From positions 62,001-126,000 of the forward strand of contig NZ_JASNNW010000006.1 of assembly GCF_030165005.1 (NCBI RefSeq): a stretch of DNA of 64,000 bases. The letters are read 5' to 3'. Source of the stretch: Blastococcus capsensis. Its GTDB lineage: Bacteria > Actinomycetota > Actinomycetes > Mycobacteriales > Geodermatophilaceae. Shown in pieces: positions 1 to 8,471 of the stretch. Numbering within the stretch: the stretch's first letter is position 1; each line of letters begins with the position of its first letter. The notes under the pieces were generated by a model. That model did no database searches, was not told the DNA's origin, and saw only the letters and a list, made by a program, of their open reading frames with translations. The position numbers and the translations under genes were made by a program.

Positions 1-349
1 GGCGCTCACGCTCGGACAGGCCGCCCCAGATCCCGAAGCGCTCGTCGTTGGCCAGCGCGTACTCCAGGCACTCGGCCTTGACCTCGCACCCGGTGCAGAT
101 CTTCTTCGCCTCGCGGGTCGAGCCGCCCTTCTCGGGGAAGAACGCCTCGGGGTCGGTCTCCGCGCACAGCGCCCGCTCCTGCCACGACTGGGTCTCGGCC
201 TCGGGGCCGAAGCCCAGGAAGCCGACGAACGGCTGACCCGTGCCCTGGCCCACGGCCTGCCCCATGCCGTGGCCGGTGACGGCCCCCAGACGGTCCGCGG
301 ACCGCTCGGACCCGTTCACGTAATCGCTCAACCACGACACCTCGGCCAT
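1..349 (-). CDS. whiB2: WhiB-family iron-sulfur regulator (WhiB2/WhmD-like), 3' end cut by window
   Basis: Reading leftward from ATG 349, the frame stays open to the window edge, so the C-terminus is missing. After a variable N-terminus of about 55 residues come the WhiB landmarks. There is a first cysteine in ALCAETDP, then FFPEKG, then CTGCEVKAEC, giving the four cysteines that hold a [4Fe-4S] cluster. The GIWGG turn and the start of a basic tail follow. WhiB proteins are small cluster-bearing partners of the primary sigma factor; the WhiB2/WhmD branch acts in septation and cell division. Divergent placement beside fbiA is the mycobacterial arrangement (Rv3260c/Rv3261), which supports the WhiB2 assignment. 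The family call is firm; the paralogue call rests on synteny. Confidence 0.93.
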   Translation of the reverse strand, partial: MAEVSWLSDYVNGSERSADRLGAVTGHGMGQAVGQGTGQPFVGFLGFGPEAETQSWQERALCAETDPEAFFPEKGGSTREAKKICTGCEVKAECLEYALANDERFGIWGGLSERER

Positions 350-434
350 GACGGTGCGTCCCCTCTCGCTCTCGTCCCGGTGCTCGGCCGGCAGGAGGTT
401 CCCGGGCCGTTCAGCACTCGTTGACACCGCGGGA

Positions 435-464
435 ATTACACGCGTGTCGTTGCCCGCCCGTCAA
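435..464 (-). promoter_or_regulatory. Predicted promoter for whiB
   Basis: On the minus strand TTGACG (464-459) is followed after 18 nt by TGTAAT (440-435). This is a good match to a primary-sigma -35/-10 pair and would leave a 5' leader of roughly 80 nt before the whiB ATG at 349. No equally good pair was seen for fbiA on the other strand of the same 241-nt gap. Confidence 0.55.
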
Positions 465-590
465 CTTTGCCCGGTGTAAGCGACACGCCACACCAGCCCC
501 ATGCGCACCAGGGCCTTCGTCACATCTCGTGGCCGCCCTCGACACGCCCGGCGAACAGTCGACAACTGCTCATCGGGCACCATTCGTTTC

Positions 591-1538
591 GTGCAGATCG
601 TCGTGCTCGCAGGTGGGACCGGAGGGGCTCGATTCCTGCGCGGGGTGCGCGCGGCGTCCCCCGAGGCGGAGATCACGGCCGTGGTCAACACCGGTGACGA
701 CGTGACGCTGCACGGGCTGCGGATCTGCCCGGACCTCGACACGGTCGTCTACACCCTCGGCGGCGGCATCGACGAGGAGCGCGGCTGGGGCCGGGCCGGG
801 GAGAGCTGGACGGTCAAGGACGAGCTGGCCGCCTACGGCGCCGACCCCTCGTGGTTCGGCCTGGGCGACCGCGACCTGGCCACGCACCTGGTCCGCACCC
901 GGATGCTCGACGCCGGCTACCCCCTCTCCGCCGTCACCGCCGCGCTGGCCGACCGGTGGCAGCCGGGGATCACCGTGCTGCCGATGAGCGACGAGCGTGT
1001 CGAGACCCACGTGGTCGTCACCGATCCCGAGGACGGCCGCCGGCGCGCCATCCACTTCCAGGAGTGGTGGGTGCGGCACCGCGCCGGGCTCGACCCCTCG
1101 GCCTTCGTGCAGGTCGGCGTGGAGCAGGCCCGCCCCGCTCCCGGCGTTACCGAGGCGTTCGCGGCGGCCGACGCCGTCCTGCTGGCACCGTCGAACCCGG
1201 TGGTGTCCATCGGGACGATCCTGGGCGTGCCCGGGCTGCGGGACGCGCTGCTCGCCTCCCCCGCCCGGATCGTGGGCGTCTCCCCCATCGTCGGCGGCGC
1301 GGTCGTGCGCGGCATGGCCGACCGGTGCCTGCCCGTGCTCGGCATCGAGGTCAGCGCCGAGGGCGTCGGCCGGCACTACGGCCCCCGCGCCGAGGGCGGG
1401 CTGCTCGACGCCTGGCTGGTGGCCGAGGACGACGCGGCGGACGTCCCGGGGGTGGACGTGCAACGGGTGCCGCTGCTCATGTCCTCCCCCGAGGCCACCA
1501 CCGCGATGGCCCGCACCGCGCTCGACGCCTGTGCCTGA
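591..1538 (+). CDS. fbiA: 2-phospho-L-lactate transferase (CofD/FbiA), coenzyme F420 biosynthesis
   Basis: The protein is about 315 residues, the usual length for CofD/FbiA. It joins the activated phospholactate/phosphoenolpyruvate unit to the deazaflavin Fo to give (dehydro) F420-0 in the cytoplasm. The N-terminus [15 protein letters not shown] is the family's glycine-rich nucleotide loop. VNTGDD, the [11 protein letters not shown] segment, the [14 protein letters not shown] block and SPIVGG follow, all typical. The open frame extends to an ATG at 501, but those 30 extra residues are arginine-rich and unlike the family, so GTG 591 is preferred. The gene overlaps fbiB by 8 nt, so the two are translationally coupled. 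Confidence 0.93.
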   Translation: MQIVVLAGGTGGARFLRGVRAASPEAEITAVVNTGDDVTLHGLRICPDLDTVVYTLGGGIDEERGWGRAGESWTVKDELAAYGADPSWFGLGDRDLATHLVRTRMLDAGYPLSAVTAALADRWQPGITVLPMSDERVETHVVVTDPEDGRRRAIHFQEWWVRHRAGLDPSAFVQVGVEQARPAPGVTEAFAAADAVLLAPSNPVVSIGTILGVPGLRDALLASPARIVGVSPIVGGAVVRGMADRCLPVLGIEVSAEGVGRHYGPRAEGGLLDAWLVAEDDAADVPGVDVQRVPLLMSSPEATTAMARTALDACA

Positions 1539-2589
1539 GCTCCCGGCCGGGATCAGCGTCCTGCCCGTCACCGGGCTGCCCGAGTTCGGTCCCGGTGACG
1601 ACCTGGCCGCGGCCGTGGCGTCCACCGCGTCCTGGCTGGCCGACGGCGACGTCGTCGTCGTCACCTCGAAGGTGGTCTCCAAGGTCGAGGGCCGCCTGGT
1701 GCGGATCGAGCCCGGCACCGACCGGGAGGTCGCCCGCCAGCGGGCGATCGACGGCGAGACGGTGCGCACGGTGGCCCGCCGGGGCCCGCTGAAGATCGTG
1801 CAGACCCCGCAGGGTTGGGTGGTGGCCGCGGCCGGCATCGACGCCTCCAACGTCGCCTCCGACTCCCTCGTCCTCCTCCCCGAGGACGGCGACGCCTCCG
1901 CCCGCCGGCTGCGCGCCCGGCTGCGGGAGCTGGCCGGCGTGGACGTCGCCGTGGTCGTCAGCGACACGTTCGGGCGCACCTGGCGGGAGGGCCTCACCGA
2001 CGTCGCGGTCGGCTCCGCGGGGATCACGGCCTTGGACGACCACCGCGGCGCGGTGGACGCGCACGGCAACCGGCTGGAGACCACCCGGGTGGCGGTGGTC
2101 GACGAGCTGGCGTCGGCGGCCGACCTGGTCAAGGGCAAGCTGGCCGGCGTCCCGGTGGCGGTCGTGCGCGGCCTGCCGCTGCAGCGCCCCGACGGCGACG
2201 CCGACGAGGGCACCCGTCCGCTGGTGCGCCTGCCCGCCGACGACCTCTTCCCCTACGGGACCCGCGACCTCGTGGGCTCCCGGGCGCCCGCCGCCGACCT
2301 CGCCCCCCGCGCGGGCGGCGCGGCGGCCGCCGCGGCGGCGTTCCGGGTGGCCAGCGCCGCCCTGCCGGAGTTCCCGGTGGTGCTCCGCCACGGCGGCGAG
2401 GACGACGACGTCGTCGACGTGCACCTCCCCGACGCGGTGACCACCACGAGCGCCCTCAACCTCGGGGCCCTGGTCGGCGTCGCCCTGGTCCAGCTGCACG
2501 CCGAGGGCTGGGCCACCCGCTGGGAGCCGGTGGCCACCGCCGGTGGCACCTCACTCGTCGGGCGGCTCTGGGTGGGCACGTCCCACTGA
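1531..2589 (+). CDS. fbiB: F420-0:gamma-glutamyl ligase (CofE/FbiB) with a short C-terminal extension
   Basis: It adds L-glutamate to F420-0 by GTP-dependent ligation, building the F420 tail. GTG 1531 lies inside the last codons of fbiA. The first ~250 residues form a full CofE domain: [45 protein letters not shown] (about residues 143-160), [13 protein letters not shown] and PYGTRDLV. Mycobacterial FbiB has a further ~200-residue flavin-binding nitroreductase domain. Here only about 100 residues follow, starting with an alanine-rich linker and ending in a stretch ([16 protein letters not shown]) that vaguely recalls the end of that domain. The ligase call is strong; the role of the remnant is unknown. 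Confidence 0.9.
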   Translation: MPELPAGISVLPVTGLPEFGPGDDLAAAVASTASWLADGDVVVVTSKVVSKVEGRLVRIEPGTDREVARQRAIDGETVRTVARRGPLKIVQTPQGWVVAAAGIDASNVASDSLVLLPEDGDASARRLRARLRELAGVDVAVVVSDTFGRTWREGLTDVAVGSAGITALDDHRGAVDAHGNRLETTRVAVVDELASAADLVKGKLAGVPVAVVRGLPLQRPDGDADEGTRPLVRLPADDLFPYGTRDLVGSRAPAADLAPRAGGAAAAAAAFRVASAALPEFPVVLRHGGEDDDVVDVHLPDAVTTTSALNLGALVGVALVQLHAEGWATRWEPVATAGGTSLVGRLWVGTSH

Positions 2590-2621
2590 GCCTCGTCGGG
2601 CACCCGGAAGAGCCTTCTCGG

Positions 2622-2627
2622 TAGGTT
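2622..2627 (+). promoter_or_regulatory. Predicted leaderless -10 element of rmlC
   Basis: TAGGTT sits 6 nt before ATG 2634, so transcription would begin at or next to the start codon. No clear -35 hexamer is visible. It belongs to the TANNNT set listed in the findings. Confidence 0.45.
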
Positions 2628-2633
2628 CCAGGC

Positions 2634-3239
2634 ATGGAGATCCGCGAACTCGCCGTCCCGGACAGCTACGCGCTCGACCTCGTGCCGCACGGTGACTCGC
2701 GGGGGCGTTTCACCGAGTGGTACCGCGCCGACGTGCTCGCCGGAGCCACCGGTTTCGGCCTCACCCTCGCCCAGGCCAACCACAGCGTCTCCGCCCGCGG
2801 CGTGCTGCGGGGCGTCCACTTCGCGCTCGTACCGCCGGGTCAGGCCAAGTACGTGTACTGCCCGGCCGGCAAGGTGCTCGACGTGGTCGTCGACATCCGC
2901 GTCGGTTCTCCCACCTTCGGGGTGCACGACTCCGTCCTGCTCGACAGCGAGCAGCCGCGGGCCGTCTACCTCGCCGAGGGCCTCGGCCACGCGTTCGTGT
3001 CCCTCGCCGACCACAGTTCGGTCACCTACCTGGTGTCCTCCGGCTACTCGCCCGGCCGCGAGTTCGGGATCAACCCGATGGACCCCGACCTCGGGCTGCC
3101 GTGGCCGAGCGACATGGACTTCGAGTTCTCGGCGAAGGACCAGGCGGCACCGACTCTCGCCGAGGCCCGCGAGCAGGGACTGCTGCCCACGATGGAGCAG
3201 TGCGCCGCGCGGTACGCGCAGCTGCGCGCCGGCGGATGA
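2634..3239 (+). CDS. rmlC: dTDP-4-dehydrorhamnose 3,5-epimerase family protein (RmlC)
   Basis: At 201 residues this is the normal size for the RmlC cupin. It epimerises C3 and C5 of dTDP-4-keto-6-deoxyglucose on the way to dTDP-L-rhamnose. Seen in the sequence: DSRGRFTEWYR near residue 21, LRGVHF with the catalytic-base histidine at residue 62, GQAKYVYCPAGKVLDVVVDIR, LAEGLGHAFVSL, and the SVTYLVSSGYSPGRE segment carrying substrate-site tyrosines. rmlA lies 10 kb downstream, but rmlB and rmlD are not in the window. A rhamnosyltransferase-like wbbL nearby supports a role in wall rhamnose. Some homologues are 3-epimerases for other deoxysugars, so substrate certainty is moderate. Confidence 0.88.
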   Translation: MEIRELAVPDSYALDLVPHGDSRGRFTEWYRADVLAGATGFGLTLAQANHSVSARGVLRGVHFALVPPGQAKYVYCPAGKVLDVVVDIRVGSPTFGVHDSVLLDSEQPRAVYLAEGLGHAFVSLADHSSVTYLVSSGYSPGREFGINPMDPDLGLPWPSDMDFEFSAKDQAAPTLAEAREQGLLPTMEQCAARYAQLRAGG

Positions 3240-3243
3240 GCGG

Positions 3244-4131
3244 TCAGATCGCGCGGTAGTCGGTCGGGGCGAACCGCGGCCCTCGCCGGGGGCGGCGCGA
3301 CCCGCCGGCCAGGATCAGCCGGACCACCCGCTGGCGGTGGCCCCGCCATGGCTCGAGCAGTGCCAGCATGCCGGCGTCGTCGGTGGTCCGGCGGCCGGTC
3401 AGCGCGAAGCCGACGATGTTCTTGAGGTGGTAGTCCCCCACGCTGACCGCGTCGGGATCTCCGTAGACCCGCTGCACCACCTCGGCCGCCGTCCAGACCC
3501 CGATGCCGGGGATGGAGCACAGCCGGCGCTGCAGCGTCGCCGAGTCGATGCCCTCGTCGGGCTCCAGTCGGTGCGCCACGGTCGCCGCCGCGCGCAGGGC
3601 GCGGCGACGGGCGCCGTCCAGACCGCACCGGTGCCACTCCCAGTCGGTCACCTCCAGGACGCGCTGCGCCGACGGCACCACCCGCATGCCTTCGGGCGCG
3701 GGGCCGGGGGCGGGCTCGCCCGCCAGCCGCAGCAGCTGCCGCCACACGCGGTATGCCTCGGCGACGGTCACCTTCTGCTCCAGGACGGCGGGCACGAGCG
3801 CGTCCCAGGTGCGGCCGGTGCCGCCCAGCCGCAGCCAGCGGCTGCTGCGGTGCAGTTCCGCGATCACCGGATGATCGCCGGGGTCGAAGCCGTCGGGACG
3901 GTCGTCCGCCCCGAGAGCTCGGGGGACGGCGGCCCCGGCCCACTCGGCCCCCGGGCCCCAGGCGGAGATCTGCACGCGGCCCCCCGACACGGTGATCCGC
4001 ACCGTGGCCGGGCCGTCAGGGGTGCTGGTCGTCCGCCAGACGCCGTCGGGGGCGGTCTGCATCGCGGGGTCGCCGGCGCCGCGCCAGTGCGGGGCGAGCG
4101 ACCGGCCCAGGTCCAGCGGCCAGTCGGGCAC
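3244..4131 (-). CDS. DNA-3-methyladenine glycosylase-like protein (AlkA/HhH-GPD)
   Basis: A 295-residue base-excision glycosylase of the helix-hairpin-helix GPD superfamily, expected to cut alkylated bases from DNA. The hairpin is LCSIPGIGVWTAAEVVQ. It is followed by the segment VSVGDYHLKN, whose aspartate occupies the position of the catalytic Asp of AlkA. ALVPAVLEQKVTVAEAYRVW is the usual helix upstream of it. The N-terminal ~110 residues resemble the AlkA mixed domain only weakly. No ATG or GTG lies in frame upstream before the SDR gene, so GTG 4131 is taken as the start. It ends 4 nt from the convergent rmlC stop. Confidence 0.8.
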   Translation of the reverse strand: MPDWPLDLGRSLAPHWRGAGDPAMQTAPDGVWRTTSTPDGPATVRITVSGGRVQISAWGPGAEWAGAAVPRALGADDRPDGFDPGDHPVIAELHRSSRWLRLGGTGRTWDALVPAVLEQKVTVAEAYRVWRQLLRLAGEPAPGPAPEGMRVVPSAQRVLEVTDWEWHRCGLDGARRRALRAAATVAHRLEPDEGIDSATLQRRLCSIPGIGVWTAAEVVQRVYGDPDAVSVGDYHLKNIVGFALTGRRTTDDAGMLALLEPWRGHRQRVVRLILAGGSRRPRRGPRFAPTDYRAI

Positions 4132-4207
4132 CCAGGCCGTCGCGTAGTCGGCGACGGCCAGGGTGCCCGGTGTGGTGGTGCTGTTCAGGAGGTGCTCCGG
4201 GAAGAGA

Positions 4208-4978
4208 TCAGCGGGGGGCCATGCGCAGCGCGCCGTCCATCCGGATGACCTCGCCGTTGAGGTAGCCGTGCTCGACGATGGCGAGGGCCAGCTGGGCGAA
4301 ATCGTCGGGACGTCCGAGCCGTTTGGGGAAGGGTATGCCCAGCGACAGCGCCTCCCGCGCTTCCTCGGGGAGCGAGCCCAGCAGCGGCGTGTCCACCAGG
4401 CCCGGGGCGATGGTGCAGACGCGGACCCCGACGGTGGAGAGGTCGCGGGCCGCCGGCAGCGTCATGCCGACGATGCCGCCCTTGGACGCCGAGTAGGCGA
4501 CCTGGCCGATCTGCCCGTCGTAGGCGGCGATCGAGGCGGTGTTGACCACCACGCCACGCTCGCCGTCCTCCTCGGGCTCGGTCGCCGCCATCGCCGCGGC
4601 CGCGAGGCGCAGCACGTTGAAGGTGCCGACCAGGTTGACGGTGACGGTGCGGGTGAAGGCGCCCAGGTCGTGCGGCTCCCCGTTCCGGCCGACCGTGCGC
4701 TGCGCCCAGCCGATGCCGGCGCAGTTGATCGCGATCCGCAGCGGGCGGTCCTTGGCGGTGGCCTCGGCGACCGCGGCCTGCACCGAGGCGTCGTCGGTCA
4801 CGTCGGTGCGGACGAAGGTGGTGTGCCCGCCGAGCTCGGCGGCCAGCGCCTGCCCGCGGTCCTCCTGCAGATCGAGGATGGTCACGGCCGCGCCCCGAGC
4901 GGCCAGCGCGCGGGTGGTGGCCTCCCCGAGCCCGGAGGCCCCTCCGGTGACAACGGCGGCGACGTCGAAGCTCTTCAC
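4208..4978 (-). CDS. Short-chain dehydrogenase, 3-hydroxyacyl-CoA dehydrogenase type II-like
   Basis: A classical SDR of 256 residues. [16 protein letters not shown] is the TGxxxGxG cofactor loop, and a following ILDLQ aspartate suggests NAD(H). [28 protein letters not shown] (catalytic Ser, then YxxxK) and IAPGLVDTP follow. The overall pattern, with an unusual insert near [14 protein letters not shown], resembles HSD17B10-type 3-hydroxyacyl-CoA dehydrogenases of fatty-acid or branched-chain breakdown. It sits 9 nt after the broken acyltransferase and 76 nt before the glycosylase gene on the same strand, so co-transcription is possible but the functional link is unclear. Confidence 0.82.
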   Translation of the reverse strand: MKSFDVAAVVTGGASGLGEATTRALAARGAAVTILDLQEDRGQALAAELGGHTTFVRTDVTDDASVQAAVAEATAKDRPLRIAINCAGIGWAQRTVGRNGEPHDLGAFTRTVTVNLVGTFNVLRLAAAAMAATEPEEDGERGVVVNTASIAAYDGQIGQVAYSASKGGIVGMTLPAARDLSTVGVRVCTIAPGLVDTPLLGSLPEEAREALSLGIPFPKRLGRPDDFAQLALAIVEHGYLNGEVIRMDGALRMAPR

Positions 4979-4987
4979 CGCCGCAGG

Positions 4988-6288
4988 TTAACGGCTGGGG
5001 AGCAGGCTGCCGTGGTCGACCGCCGGACGGGGGCGCCGGTCCACGAGGGTGATCTCGAGGTCTTCCCGCACCGCCGGCCGCGGCGCGGGAACCGGCACCC
5101 CGTCCCGGACGACGCGGCGGTCGACGGACCGGCCGCAGCGTCGCGAGAAGCGCTGGCAGGGCCCCTCGACGAACTCGTGGAAGAGAACCGCCAGCAGCAC
5201 GCTCAGCGCACCGCCGACCAGCACGGTCACGGCGACACCGGCCACGCTCGGACCGACGACGGCCGACACCGAGACCACGACTGGCTCGTGCACGAGGTAC
5301 AGCGAGAACGAGATGCGACCGGCCCACTGCAGGAACCGGCCGGAGAAGACACCGCTGACGCCGGGACAGCCCAGGACGACGAAGCAGAGCAGAGCGCCGC
5401 CCAGGGACACCATCGGTGGGGCGATCACCAGCCATGTCGCAGGAGACACGGCGAGGCCACGGAACACCCACTCCGCGAGCAGCAGGCCCGCGGCGACCAC
5501 GGTCAGGAAGGACCAGACCAACGTGGGGTGAGCCGATCGTCGGACGCGCTGGCCCAGACGGTGCAACTCGGCACGGGACACGGCGAGCGCCGTGCCGACC
5601 AGGAAGATCGGGAGCCAGCGAGCCGGCGGGGAGTCGCTGAACTGGCCGACGAGGACCAGCGCCAGTGCGCCGGGAACCGTGACGATCAGGCGCGGCGGTA
5701 CCCGACGTGCGACGAGCACGACGATCGGCAGCAGGATCGAGAACAGCACCTCGAAGCGCAGTGACCACAGGACGCTGTTGATCCATCCGGTGCCGTCCAC
5801 GAGCAGGGCGTCGTGCGCCAGGTCCCACCCGGTCACCGGCACGTCGTGCATCCCGAACCACCAACTCGTGTCCGGGCCGGGTGTCCGAGGAACGGCTGCG
5901 ACGATCAGGCCGGAGAGAACGACGGCCACGGCCACCGGCGGATACAACCGGAGGCGCGTCGCACGAAATAGCCGGCCCAGCTGCCCTTCCGCCGGCCGGA
6001 CAGGTACGGCAGGACCAGCACCATCCCGCTGAGGACGAAGAACACGACCACGGCCTCCGAACCGGCCCACGCCAGGTGGAGGGGCGAGAAGGTCAGCAGC
6101 CAGGTCTTCGAGGTGAAGGTCGGGTCGTTGTACTGGTTGGCCAGAGCCGGCCACGTCAGCATGCCGTGGTGCACCACGACGACGACGGCGGCGATGCCCC
6201 GGAGTCCGTCGAGAGCGGCCAGCCGCGGCGGGACGCCGGCGGCGACGTCCTCCCCGGATCGTCGGCTGGCACCCAACCCGTTGGTCAT
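4988..6288 (-). pseudogene. Acyltransferase-3 (OafA-like) membrane protein interrupted by a frameshift
   Basis: Two pieces in different frames together make one full-length acyltransferase 3, an integral membrane enzyme that O-acylates surface sugars. The first piece starts at ATG 6288 and contains PRLAALDGLRGIAAVVVVVHHG, AWAGSEAVVVFFVLSGMVLVLPY and GYFVRRA. The frame must change near 5951-5970 to pick up RLRLYPPVAVAVVLSG and the remaining roughly nine membrane helices, which end with LYLVHEPVVV and FHEFVEGPCQRFSRR. An intact family member would read about FVRR then RLRLYPP with no break. A sequencing error, a recent mutation or programmed shifting would all look the same. It lies between manC and the SDR gene. 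Confidence 0.8.
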
Positions 6289-6372
6289 GGGGCCATGCTG
6301 CGGCGGCCGCCGGCCGCGGACGAGGATCGTCGGGTCGACACGTGCCCAGCCGACGCGCCCGCCCCACGCGGC

Positions 6373-7473
6373 TCAGGAGTAGCGGGATCCGTGGATCTCC
6401 TCGGTCGCGGCGAGCAACTGCTTGACGCGCTCCGCGTCGCGGACCGGGCAGACCATGGTCACGTCGCGGGTGTGCACGACGACGCTGTCACGGACCCCTA
6501 CCAGGGCCACCAGGTGCTCGGGGTCGTCGCTGAAGACGATGTTGCCCGATCCGTCGACCACGACCGCGAGGCCGCGGACGGTGTTGCCCGAGCCGTCGCG
6601 CTCGAGGGTGTGGGCGAGGGCGGGCCAGGAGCCCACGTCGAGCCAGTCGACGTCGAGGTCGGCCACCAGCACCCGACCGGGCTCGGCGGCGGCCGGCTCC
6701 AGGACGGCGTAGTCGACGCTGATCTTCGGCAAGGTCGGGAACACCTCGGCGAGGATCCGGTCACGGTCCGGTCCGGCCGGGGCGGCGACGACGCGGCCCA
6801 GGCCCACGGCGGACTCGGGGAGGTGATCGGCGAGGGCGTCGAGGACCGTCCGCGCCCGCCAGACGAACATGCCGGAGTTCCAGAGGTACTCACCGGACGC
6901 CACGTACGCCTCGGCGGTGGCGCGGTCGGGCTTCTCGCGGAAGGAGGCGGCCTCGGCGACGCCGGCCACCTCGGTGGGGGCGCCGCGCTGGACGTAGCCG
7001 AAGCCGGTGGCCGGCGAGGTGGGCGTGATGCCGAGGGTCACCAGCGAGCGGGGCCGCGCGGCGAGGGCGTCGTAGGCGGTCCCGAGGACGGCGGCGAACC
7101 GTTCCACGGGCCGGATCACGTGGTCGGCGCTGACGACGGCCAGCTCCGCGTCGGGGTCGACGTCGGCCACCAGCGCCGCGGTGAGCCCGACGGCGTTGGC
7201 GGTGTCCCGCGCAACCGGTTCCAGGATCAGGCGGTCGGCTCCCAGCTCCGGCAGGGCGGCGCGGACCTGCTCGCCGTACCGAGCAGCGGTGCAGACCCAG
7301 ATCCGCTCGGTCGGCAGCACCGCCCGGAGCCGGGTGAAGGCCTCCGCCAGCAGGCTGTGCGCTCCAGCGGCGCCGTCGTCCACCACGTCGAGGAGCTGCT
7401 TGGGGCGGCCGGCACGGGAGACCGGCCACAGCCGCGTTCCGGAGCCGCCGGCCATGATCACCGCGTGACGCAT
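6373..7473 (-). CDS. manC: Mannose-1-phosphate guanylyltransferase (GDP-mannose synthesis)
   Basis: The 366-residue enzyme makes GDP-mannose from mannose-1-phosphate and GTP. It opens with [26 protein letters not shown], the nucleotidyltransferase signature loop, followed by RLILEPVARDTANAVG, AVVSADHVI, GFGYVQRG, SFREKPD and the LWNSGMFVWRA block. GTG and ATG codons further upstream lie inside wbbL, so ATG 7473, one nt after the wbbL stop (TGA C ATG), is the clear start. The single-domain form without a phosphomannose isomerase tail matches the actinobacterial enzyme (called manB in M. tuberculosis, Rv3264c). Its product would feed mannosyl lipids and wall glycans. Confidence 0.93.
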   Translation of the reverse strand: MRHAVIMAGGSGTRLWPVSRAGRPKQLLDVVDDGAAGAHSLLAEAFTRLRAVLPTERIWVCTAARYGEQVRAALPELGADRLILEPVARDTANAVGLTAALVADVDPDAELAVVSADHVIRPVERFAAVLGTAYDALAARPRSLVTLGITPTSPATGFGYVQRGAPTEVAGVAEAASFREKPDRATAEAYVASGEYLWNSGMFVWRARTVLDALADHLPESAVGLGRVVAAPAGPDRDRILAEVFPTLPKISVDYAVLEPAAAEPGRVLVADLDVDWLDVGSWPALAHTLERDGSGNTVRGLAVVVDGSGNIVFSDDPEHLVALVGVRDSVVVHTRDVTMVCPVRDAERVKQLLAATEEIHGSRYS

Positions 7474-7474
7474 G

Positions 7475-8410
7475 TCAGCCCTTCGGATCGTCGGGGTGCG
7501 CACCCGTGCCGAGCACGTCCGTCCGGGCCCGGGGCGCGGCACCCGCGGCGACGCGGGCGCTGACGTAGGCGCCCAGCATCCGGGCGCCCAGTCCCGCGCG
7601 CAGCGCCGCCCGCAGCGGGGCGTTCCGGCGGCCGGGGTACTGCCGCGACAGGTAGCGCAACGCACTCGTGTGGTGGGCCCGCTGCATCCGATGGGCGTCC
7701 CTGCGGGTGGCGTGACCACCCTCGTGGACGATGACGGCCGACGGGGCGTACACCTGCAACCAGCCGGCCCGCCCGAGGCGCGCGGCGAGGTCGACGTCCT
7801 CGAAGTACATGAAGTACCCGGGATCGAAGCCGCCGACGGACCAGAACGCCTCCAGGTCGACCAGGAAGCAGGAGCCGGACAGCCATCCGGCCGGCCGCTC
7901 CCGTGCGACCTCCCGCTCCCGCCGGTACCGGCCGGTCCAGGGGTTGCCCGGCCATGCCCAGCCGAGCAGGGCATGACCGACGCCGGTGGACAGCTGCGGC
8001 AGGTCACGGGCCGACGGGTAGAGCCGTCCCTCCGGCGTACGGATCGCCGGTCCCACGGTCGCCGCCCGGGGCCAGCGGGCCGCCACACGCAGCAGTTCGT
8101 CGACCGAGCCGGGATCGAACCGCACGTCGGGGTTGGCCACCAGCGCGTAGCCGGACGTCAGACCGGCCAGCCCCGCGTTCGCCGCCGCGCCGTAGCCGAT
8201 GTTCCCGCCGGTGCGCAGCAGCCGGACGTGCCGGTACCGGGCGACGGCTCGTTCCGGCACCCCGTCGGTCGACCCGTTGTCGGCGAGGACGATCTCGACC
8301 GGCCGCGTCGTCGCCGCGGCGAGCGATTCGATGAAGCCGAACAGTGCGTTCCCGGGCGAGTAGGTCACCGCCACGACCCTGAGCGGCGCATCGGTACCGG
8401 CACTCTGCAC
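7475..8410 (-). CDS. wbbL: GT2 rhamnosyltransferase, WbbL-like (wall linker unit)
   Basis: A GT2 enzyme of 311 residues. It shows RVVAVTYSPG, IVLADNGSTDG, NIGYGAAANAGL, ALVANPDVRF (the DxD-type metal site) and the acceptor-side run GYFMYFEDVDLAARLGRAGW. In mycobacteria WbbL transfers rhamnose from dTDP-rhamnose to GlcNAc-PP-decaprenol, starting the arabinogalactan linker. The same wbbL-manC order occurs there (Rv3265c-Rv3264c). GTG 8410 is chosen because a TAGGGT box lies 7 nt upstream and the length then matches the family. The earlier open frame is only a shadow of the neighbouring gene. Exact sugar specificity is inferred from synteny. Confidence 0.83.
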   Translation of the reverse strand: MQSAGTDAPLRVVAVTYSPGNALFGFIESLAAATTRPVEIVLADNGSTDGVPERAVARYRHVRLLRTGGNIGYGAAANAGLAGLTSGYALVANPDVRFDPGSVDELLRVAARWPRAATVGPAIRTPEGRLYPSARDLPQLSTGVGHALLGWAWPGNPWTGRYRREREVARERPAGWLSGSCFLVDLEAFWSVGGFDPGYFMYFEDVDLAARLGRAGWLQVYAPSAVIVHEGGHATRRDAHRMQRAHHTSALRYLSRQYPGRRNAPLRAALRAGLGARMLGAYVSARVAAGAAPRARTDVLGTGAHPDDPKG

Positions 8411-8417
8411 GCCGCCG

Positions 8418-8423
8418 ACCCTA
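8418..8423 (-). promoter_or_regulatory. Predicted leaderless -10 element of wbbL-manC
   Basis: TAGGGT on the minus strand ends 7 nt before GTG 8410. No ribosome-binding site is present, which fits a leaderless message. Confidence 0.45.
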
Positions 8424-8471
8424 CGTCCCGCGCCGACCGACCTCCCCCCGCGGCAGGCGGGAGCGCCGGGT

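Noticed and set aside
501-590. ATG 501 as fbiA start
   Set aside because: The 30 extra residues are arginine-rich, unlike any FbiA N-terminus, and the nucleotide loop normally begins within the first few residues, as it does from GTG 591.
570-2213. A 547-codon open frame on the minus strand opposite fbiA/fbiB, and many similar long antisense frames across the window
   Set aside because: They arise because the real genes have very high GC at third positions. The translations are arginine/proline/glycine-rich low-complexity strings with no family motifs, while the opposite frame encodes a recognisable enzyme.
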